Shown in pieces: positions 41,301 through 51,943 of a stretch of DNA of 64,000 bases (positions within the stretch are counted from its first letter, which is position 1; every line of letters starts with the position of its first letter). The notes under the pieces are model-generated. The model was given only the letters and a program-made list of their open reading frames with translations. It did not search any database and was not told the origin of the DNA. The position numbers were made by a program, and so were the translations under genes. The stretch covers positions 336,405 through 400,404 of the forward strand of contig CAJNYU010004581.1 in the NCBI GenBank assembly GCA_905331475.1, given 5' to 3'. This DNA is from Rotaria socialis. Its lineage: Eukaryota > Rotifera > Eurotatoria > Philodinida > Philodinidae.

Positions 41301-44300
41301 TAATGGAGTTCGCCCTGTTTGAATTTCTTTAGGTGAAATATTTTCTAGAGTGCCTGATGTAAACCATTCTGCAAGGATTTTTTCCACTAGTTTTTGATCT
41401 TTTCCCTGGAATCCCCATTGGCAAAACTATTTCATCGCAGTCTCTGTAGGATTAGCTGTTTGAAAGAGAGAAAAGGGATTTGGTTCTACTCTTAAATTTG
41501 AAAGTCTGATACTCATCTATTTACTCATATTTTGATCAAGTTCATTGTTCGTAGTGATATTAGGCGATTTTGAAGGTTATTGAGATGGCGAGAGCTGTGG
41601 CGGTGGAGATGTACTGCGTTTACGTCGAGCTGAATAGTTCGATTTAGATCACGCAATAACAAATCCACGTTACTTAATAGCTTTTGCAATTGTGAGCCAT
41701 CACGGACCAAATAAAGTCACAAACGATTGATACGCATATAGGTAATAATTTCTCCAGTGTTTCTTGATGAAGTTCCGTATCCAGAGCAGATTGATTGACC
41801 TTATCGTTAATACGATCTAATTTTTCATCAATACGATCTGTATTCTCCTTCATATCTAAGACATTTTGGTTCATCAATGCCAACATTTTTGTTACATCTT
41901 CAGTTCCATTCATATTAGCTGTTGTTGCTTGTTGTGCTGAAGCCAGTTTTCACGGTGTAGTATCAGGCATACACTGTGGTAATGATGGAAATTTATTTTG
42001 CTTCGTTTGAAACTCCATCGATCGGGTGCGGTCTTGAGGTATTAATCGGTGTAATTTTCCTGACGATCTTACATTGTTGACTTGAGCTTTTAATTCTGAT
42101 CGATATTCTACCACTTTATCACATTTACTAGATAATGACTCATGATCACCATTGCATTGAACGCAGTAAGCTCTATTCAAACAGATGTGCGTTTGACCAT
42201 TGATAAGATTTTCAAGATATATACGACAACGGGGATTTTCTAGTTTATATTTATCTCTCATCACCTAAACATCAGCAACGAGTACAAAATGTCATACGAT
42301 TCCCGGCCAGGAATGGAGTAATGGTACAGAGAGTATTTTCAATCGATATTCGACCTAATTTTATCGTAGAATTATATTCGCGTAAATCTTTAACAACAAA
42401 TCGGAAATCATTTGTTCTTCGTTGAAAGTGATATTGAATACGTCTAACATTTTCAGCTGATTGAAGATTTCATTCAATTTCTTCTTTGACATATTCTTCA
42501 TTGTACTGGAGTGGTACGCAACGTACTACAAGAGCGAATGCATCAGGAATAAATTTTGGTTTTATGACAGTGCTGTTGATATTATTGATTTGTGATGACC
42601 ATTTATCCGTAGATATTAATGCTGCATACGATTCTTTGCTGTTTACCCCTAATTTTAATTTAATACCTGAATGACCGATGAGCAAGAAAGGGATTGAGAT
42701 TCCTTGTTGTTTGAAGTGATCCTCGAGAATAATTGCTGCTTATATATCGAATGGACGGTTCTTCGAGTTCACATCTTAATCATATTCAAATTAAAAAACA
42801 CGGAAGGCTGCTTGAAACAGCTCGTTTCAGCTGCTCAAATGGGAGATGACCTTGTTGATGTTCTGATGTTTGTGGTTGGTGTTACTCTAGCGCAAGATCA
42901 TTATTCAATGGAAGTAACGCCGTTGAAGCTATTGATCTGCTCTCGAGAGAGAAAAGGATGAAGTGGTGAAAAGCTGCATCTAGAAATAGTACACTTAAGA
43001 TATTTTTTGTCACTCGAATGAAACCAACAAGCACAAATAATTTTCTAATTGTAGTTTCCAGGGAACTCCGCTGTCAAGTCGTTCTTTTCAATTAGATCAA
43101 TCTTTATTATTTCTTTATTTGCTTGATTAAAGAATTTTAGTTATATTTCTACGAAAAGAAATTAACATACCTATAAAATATATTTTTAGATCTCTATTTC
43201 ATAAAAAAAAAAAAAAGAAAAAGACGTGAATCTTCATTATATACTAAAAACGCAAGTTTCTACACGGTTTTTCTTTTGTTTTAATTTAATCTAATCGAAT
43301 TCAAATTTCAATTTAGCAATTTTTGTTCCTATAAAATTAATGTCCTTTGACAAATTGTTTATTCCCCAGAGAACCCTAAATATTCTAATTTTTTTCCTGA
43401 CCTTGCCCTAACAAGATCAACTCTAATTAGAAGAATAAGTTTCGAGTTTCATATCGTTCAACATTCAATAAATATCTATTGTCTTCTAGACTTGGTCCAT
43501 CTATTCATTGGGATCGTTTATCAAAAGATGAACAAAATAAGTAAATAATCAATCAACTAATATGTCTTTTGCAAAAAATAAAAATAAATTCTTTCTTTTT
43601 TTTTAGAATTACCCAAGAGATAAGAACAGAAGAATATACTAGTCAAAGGTAGACTAAACCTATCTTGAATTTCTCATGCTGATTTATTTATATTTAATTT
43701 AGTGCATTAGAAAATTTTGCTTGGCGAAAGTTGACCGAACAAGAGCAGAATGCGTAAATATATTGAAGTTTAACAATTTTTTTCGTTTACAATTTTTATC
43801 ATTATAATAGTCTACTACAAGAACCTGTACCATATCAAGATAAAAATCAAACACTAGTAAAAGCAGCATTAAAAGAAGCCGAAGCTGAATCAGCATTAAA
43901 AGGCATTACTCGTATGGATGTCGAAATTCATCGGGCTATCAAATTCTTACAAATATCAACTGATTTACGCCAATTACAAAAACGAGCTGATGTAAGTTTT
44001 TTTTGTAATAGATCGATCAAATGGAAATAAAGTATAACTATTAATTAGGCGGATGCTAAACCAGCAGTAGAACAAAAACCAAAAATTAAACAAAAATCAT
44101 CACAACGCAATTTTCATCAACATGTTATTTGTCGGTTCGATGCTGATGGATTTTTTCATCCTGGTATAAACTATATATGTTGAGATATCAATCGATCAAA
44201 ACCTTCTGTTTTCAATTCTTTAAATAGGAACTATACAAAAGCATCCAGATGGCCGAGCAATGATTCGTTTTGACATAGGTATAGAACAAGAAGCAGTTGG

Positions 44301-46227
44301 ACATATCCTACTGCCAACTAACGGTGCCATTGCTCAACCGCATTTATATGTAAATGATTGTGTTCTTGTCCGTCGAATCAACGGTACTCAAGAATATTGG
44401 GCACCTGGTGTTGTTGCAGTTCTTCCATCACCAACTGCTCAACCACCTCCATTATATATGGTACAAGTATATGCACCGTCGTTATCAGCAGTATGCATAT
44501 TTATTTAAACGGAATAGAAATAAAAATATTTATTTAGGTACATGTACATCGTCGTGATATACTAAAAATAAGTTTAGGTCTTTATCAAAGAACAGTTTCA
44601 TATCTTCAAAGTATTCAGTGAGTAGCTTGTTTAATTTCTTCTATATTTTTCAAAAATAATACTATTTAGTCGTAAACCTCAATCACCCGCAGGTAGTATT
44701 CCTAAAACACCAGACGAGCTGTCTTTCAAAGGTATATTCTTTTATACTTAAATTAATCAATTTTTCTAATTTTGTGTTCGATAATCTTTAGATACCCTTC
44801 GTCGTGAACTTGAACCGTTAACAACTAAAGTTGAAAATTTGGATAAATCCAACAAGAAACGTTATGGTCAACTTAAAACAGTACTAGAGAAATTTCTGAA
44901 AAAGAATGAATGCATTTTTGTCTAATTTCTTTCTAGGCACTCGACGATCAAATAAATGCAATTAAAGATTTACAGGAGAAAACATCGAATAAAGTAGCAC
45001 GATTGAAACGTGCTTCGCTAGTTTCAATATCATTGGCAACAGATCACGATGAACCTGATCCACCAAAAACGATATCAAGTCGACGTTCATCAATTGACTC
45101 ATCTATTCAACCAAATACGCAGGTCTTCGCTCTATGGTTGGAAGACGATCGTTTTGTTTATGAGGTTTGTTAATAATTCGATTCAGTTTATTTTCGAAGC
45201 AAGTAATTCGAGATTTTCATTTACTACTTAAGAGAGCAAAATACAATTTCTTCACAATTAAATAAAAGAGACTACTGCAGTTGCCGATTTGCAATACGTT
45301 AACTTTTTGTTTGTTTGGTCATTTTAGGGTATTATATTAAATAAGCTAAGCCATTCCAATAGTTATACTGTCAAACGAATTGGCTTACCTGGAGTTGAAA
45401 GTATTATTTCACGTGAAAATATATTCCTACAAACAGACCTTAGATGTTTAAAAACTTTACATGTAAGTTTCACGAATAGAAATTTGATTTAAAAAATAGT
45501 AAATATTTGTCTTTGCCTTTTCTTTTTTTTTGTGAAATCTAGAGTCCATCATTTGCACTTATTGAATATCCGAAAAACGGTCGTAATTGTTGGAAACCTG
45601 CAGTAATTCTACCTTCGGATGATAAAGAACCGCAAAAATCTGTTCGTTTTTATGATGGCATGGACGATGCTATATCAAATAGTAAATATGTATTACCCAT
45701 CGACCGAGATAAATTTCAAGAGTATGCACAATATCGTATTGACTTCGAAAAATCTCTTATTGGTCAAGTTATAGTTGGTTTAAATCAAGAAAGAAATATA
45801 TTTATGTTAGGCACAGTTATTGACCGTGTTGTATATGGTCATAAATATACTATCCGATGGTGTGATGAAAATCAAAGTCAACAAGACGAAGAATATTTAT
45901 ATGGCGCATTCATTCGGCCTATTCGACATCAGATAAACGATATTGTTTTAGCTGTGGATGATCAGCAATGTCTTTATAAACTAGCTCGTGTTATACATAT
46001 TTTGAGTGATAAGAAAAGCATAATTGTTCGCTGTATTGATGCCAAAGAAGATAATAGGTAAATTAGTTTTTTTTTTTTATTAATAAAATTTATTTTTCTT
46101 ATGAAATTTGATTTCATAATTATTTTTTTCTTTTAGAGATATCGAGGTACCAGCTTCAACTACGTTTGTAATCACGATACCAGCTTTTGAATCAATTATT
46201 GAAAAACAAAAAAACAACTTAATCTGA
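29386..46227 (+). CDS. VWA3A/VWA3B-like von Willebrand A domain protein
   Basis: A 34-exon model stays in frame: 4884 nt, 1627 aa. Exons: 29386-29553, 29614-29710, 30850-30941, 31005-31255, 31311-31380, 32497-32586, 32643-32830, 32902-33158, 33220-33479, 33748-33854, 33915-33962, 34036-34174, 34232-34465, 34521-34703, 34761-34986, 36774-36848, 36908-37048, 37114-37141, 37203-37362, 37420-37535, 37589-37639, 43490-43540, 43607-43648, 43703-43753, 43811-43991, 44049-44163, 44228-44490, 44538-44617, 44670-44731, 44792-44880, 44937-45164, 45328-45462, 45543-46057, 46137-46227. The VWA domain has an intact MIDAS: DTSQS near 568-572 and TDGRPD near 663. An N-terminal copy (TEWIHRYGL to GSRRLFGVISEP) repeats the module WLKIHGI to GSRDVFGAILEN but lacks DxSxS. 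The C-terminal third has Tudor/DUF4537-like strands (VICRFDADGFFHPG, GQVIVGLNQERN). VWA3-type genes are linked to cilia; that role is inference. The name A versus B is uncertain. Confidence 0.85.
30154..30464. mobile_element. MITE in VWA3-like intron 2
   Basis: A 311-bp segment begins CCCAGGGCAAACCATC and its other end reads CCCAGGTCGAAAAATC on the opposite strand. The inverted ends match over about 30 bp, through TAAGATCT. The interior is rich in scattered AAGATCT/TCTTA motifs. No target-site duplication could be identified, so superfamily is open. Confidence 0.65.
38346..38529. mobile_element. 184-bp MITE with TA duplication (Tc1/mariner-like)
   Basis: The inverted ends CCCAGTGAAAAATATT are perfect for 16 bp and continue with few mismatches to about 40 bp (an ACGG..A.AGAATG block on both sides). 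A TA dinucleotide flanks each end (38344-38345 and 38530-38531), as expected for Tc1/mariner-type insertion. No coding capacity. Confidence 0.85.
38696..41520 (-). pseudogene. LINE ORF2 remnant: endonuclease and reverse transcriptase
   Basis: Endonuclease motifs: NILCYNVQGWGPDA near 41290 and HCPLLIACANVGF near 40720. Reverse transcriptase motifs: EQYGFRP near 39700, YVDYQKAYSQVWH near 39590, GLPQGSSLSPYLF near 39410 and the catalytic box FADDL near 39320. A downstream segment (TDVLRRCFFAFTFPYFAWIF, then CPFARATDLLQ) is the usual LINE C-terminus. Reading jumps frame at least at 40100, 39800 and 39180 and contains stops, so no active enzyme can be made. Confidence 0.82.
41674..42690 (-). pseudogene. 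LINE ORF1 remnant (gag-like, zinc knuckle)
   Basis: An RNA-binding-like part (PDAFALVVRCVPLQYNEEYV) is followed by a Cys/His region (CRIYLENL, THICLNRAYCVQC, LSSKC) and a coiled-coil tail with repeated NDKV/DRIDEKLDRI heptads. The frames are interrupted by a stop near 42265 and others. It lies 5' of the ORF2 remnant in the orientation expected for a LINE. Confidence 0.72.
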
Positions 46228-46394
46228 TCATATTTTTTTCTCAATACTTTTTCTTCTTTCTCTTCAGATAAATCATCTGTCGATTCTTTGAAATTTTCTT
46301 TCTGTAAGCATTTTTTTTCTCATGAATTTTTTATTTAAATAAAAAAAAAAGAAACGAGAAAGAAGAACATCAAATAATATTTATGTTTTTCTAT

Positions 46395-48479
46395 TTACAC
46401 ATACCATTCTTTCGACTCGGTAATATTTGCTTCATTGGTTGTCAATAAAGTTTGACGATAATTGTTTGGTGATAGTATTTTACCAGTGCAACCATTACCA
46501 TCTTGATTATCCGAGTTAAGTCTCGTAGTAAAATTTGTACTCTCATCAATCTTATACGAGCCTTTATCTCTGTTACAACAATATTTCAATATTGAATAAA
46601 TAATAATAATAATAATAATTCCACAAGCAATACATCCTATGAGTGAAATTATACTCATTTTTTGAGTTTCTTCCGTTATTGTTGGTAATGATGTATGTAT
46701 TAAACTAATATTAGATAATATACTTGTTGTTAAAGGATTAATTGTGGCGTGTACTATGCCATCATCATGATTGATAAGTGCACGGTTTCTATTTGATGAT
46801 GATGATAATGTTAATGGAATCGTATCGCTCGTAGTACGTAATGATTGATCAACAGCGGAAAGAACAGCATTATGAGTTTGAAATGGTATGGAATTTTTCT
46901 TGTCCTGAATTTTAGTTGAAGGAAAGCGTGGTGATGAATGAAGAATAGAAAAACCGCTTGATGAGTAATAAGTAGTTTGTTGATGTTCACAATACGATAG
47001 ATTTAATACTGATGAAACAGAAGAGGAAGATGACAAGGACGATGAAAACTGACTGGAAACGTAAAAATAATAATGATGACTGTTGGGTATTGAAACTGAA
47101 AAGAAAAAAAAGAGAGAAGCTGTTTTCTTTTTGTTTTTCCTTTTGATGAAGAGACAAGTATATAGACAAGTAAAAATCTATCTATCAAACTCGAATGAAT
47201 ACTTCTTCTTATCGTCATGCAAGATCTAAACTGACAGAAATAAAACATAAAAATGCCGATGATGTTGATGGCAATTTGATAGAACGACAGAGAGACTCTA
47301 TTAGAGTAAAAAGATTCAGCTTTCTTTTATTTTTGCATGTCAGAGAATGACGATTCCATAATAATTCACTCCGATGATGAGAACGAAAAGATACTGATGC
47401 AGAGGAATTATAATAATTTTTTTTGGCGCAAACAAGAAGAAAGAGGAAGACACGCATATACAGAAAACAATACAGGCAAGCATTATTGGAAAAGAAATAG
47501 AATGTCATCTCATCATTCAGTGAATCGAGCAAAAAACTAATGTATTCATAAAAAAAAACAGACTACTTTTTTGTTCAAGTTTCTCTGAATTAAAGGTCGA
47601 GTACAGAACACAAAAGACAGACCAGAGAATTAGAGGGGTGTACAAGGACTGAGAATTAGAAATTCCTCCCCAGTTTCCCTACAGTTCATTGCATACTAAA
47701 GGTAAAAATATGGAATATTCACAATGATTTTTGCTCTTACACTCATCTTCACCTACAAAATTGTGAGAATCAATAGTTCCGTGCACAAATTATTTAAAAA
47801 AAAGTAATATCGTGACTCTCGTGAATTGTGGAACTGCGAGGGAACCAATGGTTGATTCCTATTTTCTCTAGGAATTATCACAGCGGCACTGACAATTCCT
47901 CGGCAGATTAGGAGTTTCTATTTCTCCGTTCTTGGACACTGCTGGTGACACAAAGCGAAGAAAATCATAAGAAATTGTTCGATAAAAGCTAGTCTGGTAT
48001 TTCAGTGAAATCGCAGCATACTGTCACGTTTTCTTTTCTTTTTTTAATCTAGAGATTTTCCAGTTGTAAGCAAAATGTCATGGATTAAGGCTTTCAATTA
48101 CTTCGAGCTGTTTTTATATCAGACAATAATTTTATGTATAATATAGTTATTCCAAGCCTTTGATTCTAATCGAAATATAACTTATCATTGATTGGATTGA
48201 ATAGAAATATCTAATTATATATATATATATATATATCTGTAAACAGTAACGTTATAATATAATTAGATATGTGTAATATGTGAAAAAGACAAGTCATTTT
48301 ATACTTGTCTAATTCGAGAGAAACTATAAGAGATTTTTCTTACTTGATTCAAGTCCATTTTTATCTGCTTGACATGAAGCAAGAATTATAGCACGACTTG
48401 ATGAAATATTGTTCAATGTAAGTGTACTTGTAATAATATCAATTGAAATAAAACCAAGAATAAATTGAATGAAAAACAT
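46395..48479 (-). CDS. Short neurexin-like membrane protein without LNS domains
   Basis: Two exons, 48344-48479 and 46395-47008, join in frame (750 nt, 249 aa). Exon 1 starts with a hydrophobic signal peptide (MFFIQFILGFISI). The ectodomain is short and Ser/Thr/Asn-rich, with no LNS/laminin G or EGF module. A membrane span (IISLIGCIACGIIIIIIIYSIL, about 162-186, quoted in part) is followed by a 63-residue tail. In the tail, NRDKGSYKIDES matches the neurexin juxtamembrane 4.1-binding motif, and the C-terminal EWYV resembles neurexin's PDZ-binding EYYV. Neurexins are presynaptic adhesion proteins; a short form lacking LNS domains (gamma-type) is known in mammals and worms. The intron (1335 bp) contains a MITE. 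An alternative is that exon 2 also serves a longer neurexin transcript, but no LNS exons are seen in the 2.8 kb upstream. Confidence 0.72.
47637..47940. mobile_element. MITE in the neurexin-like intron
   Basis: The ends are inverted repeats of about 32 bp. The left reads GTGTACAAGGACTGAGAATT and the right, on the opposite strand, GTGTCCAAGAACGGAGAAAT; both continue to a TCCT. It carries internal short inverted motifs and no ORF. Target duplication was not resolved. Confidence 0.65.
48215..48236. repeat. (TA)n microsatellite
   Basis: Eleven TA units in the neurexin-like intron. Confidence 0.9.
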
Positions 48480-51304
48480 TTTTCATAAAAATCTCTTGTT
48501 TAACTTTAATTATTGATAGCTAGAATATTTTTATTGACGAAGTATTTAGATAAATCGATAGTCTGTTCTTGATCGACAAATTTTCACTTGGCGTCGCTAA
48601 AATAGTATAGTAGTATCTTTTTTTCTCTCTCTCTGTCGTATTTACAAATTAGATAGATTCCGATCGATGATCAGAATGATGGTTCCGATTATGCAAATAG
48701 ACAACGGACGAACCGTTTTCTTAATTGAAATCTGTTCGCTAAGATCATATTTCATGATCACTTTCTCTTTGTCGATAGTTTACAGTAATAAAAAAAAGAC
48801 ATGTCTACCAACAAGAAGACGAGATAGAGAGAGAAAGAAGAACGATGCCTCCGTTTTCTTTTATATTGGCATGACCCATTTTGTAGTATGTGCCAATAGT
48901 TCACATGGAGAAAATAAATGGTCAGTTGTTTTCATTAGAACTTATTTGCATCTTGAGATGAGAGAAAGAAAAATTTGATCTTCATATATTTGTGCAAATT
49001 GACTTATGATTACTGACTTTTTTCTCTATGATGTGTGACTGATCATTGATACTTTCATTGATTTACATTTTATCACTGACATATGCAAGTGAACGAAAAA
49101 AAACTACATGAGTATATTTGTCTGAAAGAAAGTCTAGCAGTCTAACTAGACAGCTATGCATCATAGTATATAATGAAAGATATAATGTTATGAATTTTAT
49201 CAGATGTTTTACTTGTAATATTAGGTTAATTAATTGTCTACATGATAGAGAAGTGAATAAATAGATTCCATTAAAGATTAGCTAAACCTTAAAATGATAT
49301 ATAAAAATGTTGTCTTTATTTTATGCCTTTTTTTTGTTAGCATATAATTTATTGGAGGGTGTTGAACTCTTTTCTTTCTCATTAACATACAGAGATAAGA
49401 TCACATCTCCACAAAAACAAATTTCCTTCAACTTGATGTATTCGAATTAAATGACATTTTTGACATGTGATGGAGACACAATACTCAAAAAATTCCAGGT
49501 TTATTTCATGACTTTTCCAAAAAAGTTGTCACTTCTTTTGAAAAATATCCTAGCATGTGGAGAATCATCCAGCTATTGTTTTTTAATTCTAATTTTATAA
49601 GGGAAGAAAAGCGATAGCAACGGATGGCCTATGGAGCAATGAATAACCAGTGATTATCAATTCATTTATAATTTCATTATTAACAGAAAAGAAAGAAAAC
49701 ATAATTCCATGGTATGAGCTATTCTCATCTTGAAATCGTTGACGACATTTCTAATCATCATTGTGTGGGTATAAAAATAGTGCAGAAAAAAGATCACATT
49801 ATATGTTATGAATGCCACAACTTTGAGCCAATAAATGTTCAATTCATATTTTGTCTGTGCTATTCTTGGGGGACATTAGTATGATATAACACTAGTTATA
49901 TTTCATCCTCTCAAAATATTTATCATGTATTTTAATTATTGCTAATGAAATTATCATCTTTTTGTTGATTTGTAATTCACTTAAAAGAAAACCCTCTTTC
50001 ACCATCATCTTGATTTGGAAACGAGAAAAAGATGTACAAGAACAACTAGTTGAATCTTGTTAGATAGAAACCAGCCATCGAATGACTGATGAAATTCCAA
50101 GAAAAATCTGCTAATTTCTAAAATTTGGATTTAGTAAGTTGAGTCGACAATGATTAGAACAGATAAACAGTCGATAGGCATTACTAAGAATAGTCTTATT
50201 TTCACACCTTATTTGTCGTATGAATCATTTGGTATCAGTCGACACTTTGTAATATAATTATCTTTTATGAATTATTAAATAAAAGTGAATTAGCGAAGAG
50301 ACGATTTTTCAGGAAAAAAACTTTATCAAGAAGTCCTTTTGTTTACTTTTCAATCAAATAACAAGTGAATCATGTATTGCTTCAATGATGTGTACACAAC
50401 GAGTGGTCTCAACATTGATTGTTTGAATGGCGATGAAGTCCATTCTTTCACCAACTCAAATCGAACAAGCACGGTTGTAAACGACAGTATATAGACTTCG
50501 TAAACCTCGACCTGGAAACTTGTTCGTTCTTACTAATGAATTGTTTCTTTCGTGATAAAAGTAAATCATTATGATCTATCGTAAGTTTACAGTAAGAAAC
50601 CATCCTTGCAATCAAAAAAAGAGAAAATAAATGCTACTTGAATATTATCGTTCTTTTGGTTCTTAAAGATACTTTATGAATATTTTTATATAAATTCTAA
50701 ATCAAAACGAACATTACATAAATCAGGTAGATATATTGGTGTAAGAATGGATTGTAAAATATTAGGAGTGACCGTCGAAAGTGATAATATCAATTTGCTT
50801 GGAGAAAGTTAGAAACAAAAACACAGAAAAGAACAGCTAGAGCAATGCTGATTAGTGGCTGTTTTTGAATTCATTTTTTAAAGTTTTGCATTGGAAAAAT
50901 GTTTTTTGAAAAAATCAGAGAAATGAGCATCTTCAAAAATTTAATAGAAAACAATTTGTTTTTCTTTTGGATGTAATTATAAAATATAAAACAATTTCGT
51001 TGACCATTATTTTTTGTGTATCATTATAGAATAAATCGTATCTCTGGAAAAAATATAAGTCATGTAAAGTTCTACAATAAATAATTATTCTGCCTAAAAT
51101 TTAGCACTGAATTGAGAAGCCATAAAGGATTATCGAGTATATTACTTATCAATAATGAACGATGTTACTCATAACTATCTTTGATATACATTAGATGCAT
51201 ATCAACATGTATTTATCATTATAATATTTAACATTTAAAAAAGAAGTTCAAACCTCATTATTAATACATTAGCATAAACGTTGTGAAAGTAAGGTTACGG
51301 GGGG
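48480..51304. other. 2.8-kb gene-free stretch
   Basis: Upstream of the neurexin-like gene and ahead of the ADP-ribosyltransferase relic. Only short frames were seen, none with LNS, EGF or other domains. The region marks the change from conserved genes to relic-rich DNA. Confidence 0.5.
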
Positions 51305-51943
51305 CGATTTATTGGAATCTGTTAATCCACGTTATATATCGGGTATTGGTGATGAACCAAAGCAAGTTCTACAACCAATAACTGGCTATGTTCATGAACC
51401 ACTTCTATCATTAGAAGAAACATGTGAACCTCTTGTTAATGTTGTTCCACGTTTACCAGCTCATATATGGGTAGCTAAACAAAATTCCAAAGCTCTAGAA
51501 GATGATCTTACACAAGATGAATCAGCTGCTATTCGTCTGTATACCATGGAATGGGATCATATTCCTGAGCAACCACTTGCAAGCGTCTATATGCATCTTA
51601 ATCGAACACTAAAATAAGTTGATTGAACAAAACTTCGACCATGGTTTCGATATTTAAAACTATTCCTTTCAGCCCTACCTAAAATACTATCAACTCCTCG
51701 TCAAATAGTTGGCGTGGCATAAAAAAGATCAAAGTCTAGATCATTCACCAGATACAGAAATGGCATGGTGGGCATTTTCATCTTGTACAACATTATTGGG
51801 TGTACTTGAAAGTGACCTATATTTGGGAAAGAAAAGTACAAGAACTCTCTTTTCTATTGATTCAATCAATGCTCGAACCATTCGTGGTCATGCTCATTTT
51901 ACTACTGAAGACGAAATTTTATTATTACCAGGAACTTATTTTG

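Larger units (their letters stand above)
38600..42950 (-). mobile_element. Degraded non-LTR retrotransposon (Jockey/CR1-like LINE)
   Basis: Minus-strand relic lying antisense in a VWA3-like intron. In its own 5' to 3' order it holds an ORF1 gag-like region with a Cys/His knuckle (about 42690-41700), an AP-type endonuclease (about 41500-40590), a reverse transcriptase (about 40490-39180) and a C-terminal segment (to about 38696). Several stops and frameshifts break both ORFs. Ends and target duplication were not resolved; the limits given are approximate. The closest clade is judged only from motif order. Confidence 0.8.
37640..43489 (+). other. 5.85-kb intron of the VWA3-like gene
   Basis: The splice donor at 37640 and acceptor ending at 43489 join two phase-2 exons in frame. 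The intron holds a small MITE and a degraded antisense LINE, which explain nearly all of its length. Other introns in this gene are mostly 50-65 bp, with four others above 1 kb or near it. Confidence 0.8.

Noticed and set aside
42704..42961. Plus-strand ORF of 85 codons at the LINE's 5' side
   Set aside because: It is antisense to the Gln/Pro-like start of the LINE ORF1 region and has no independent support.
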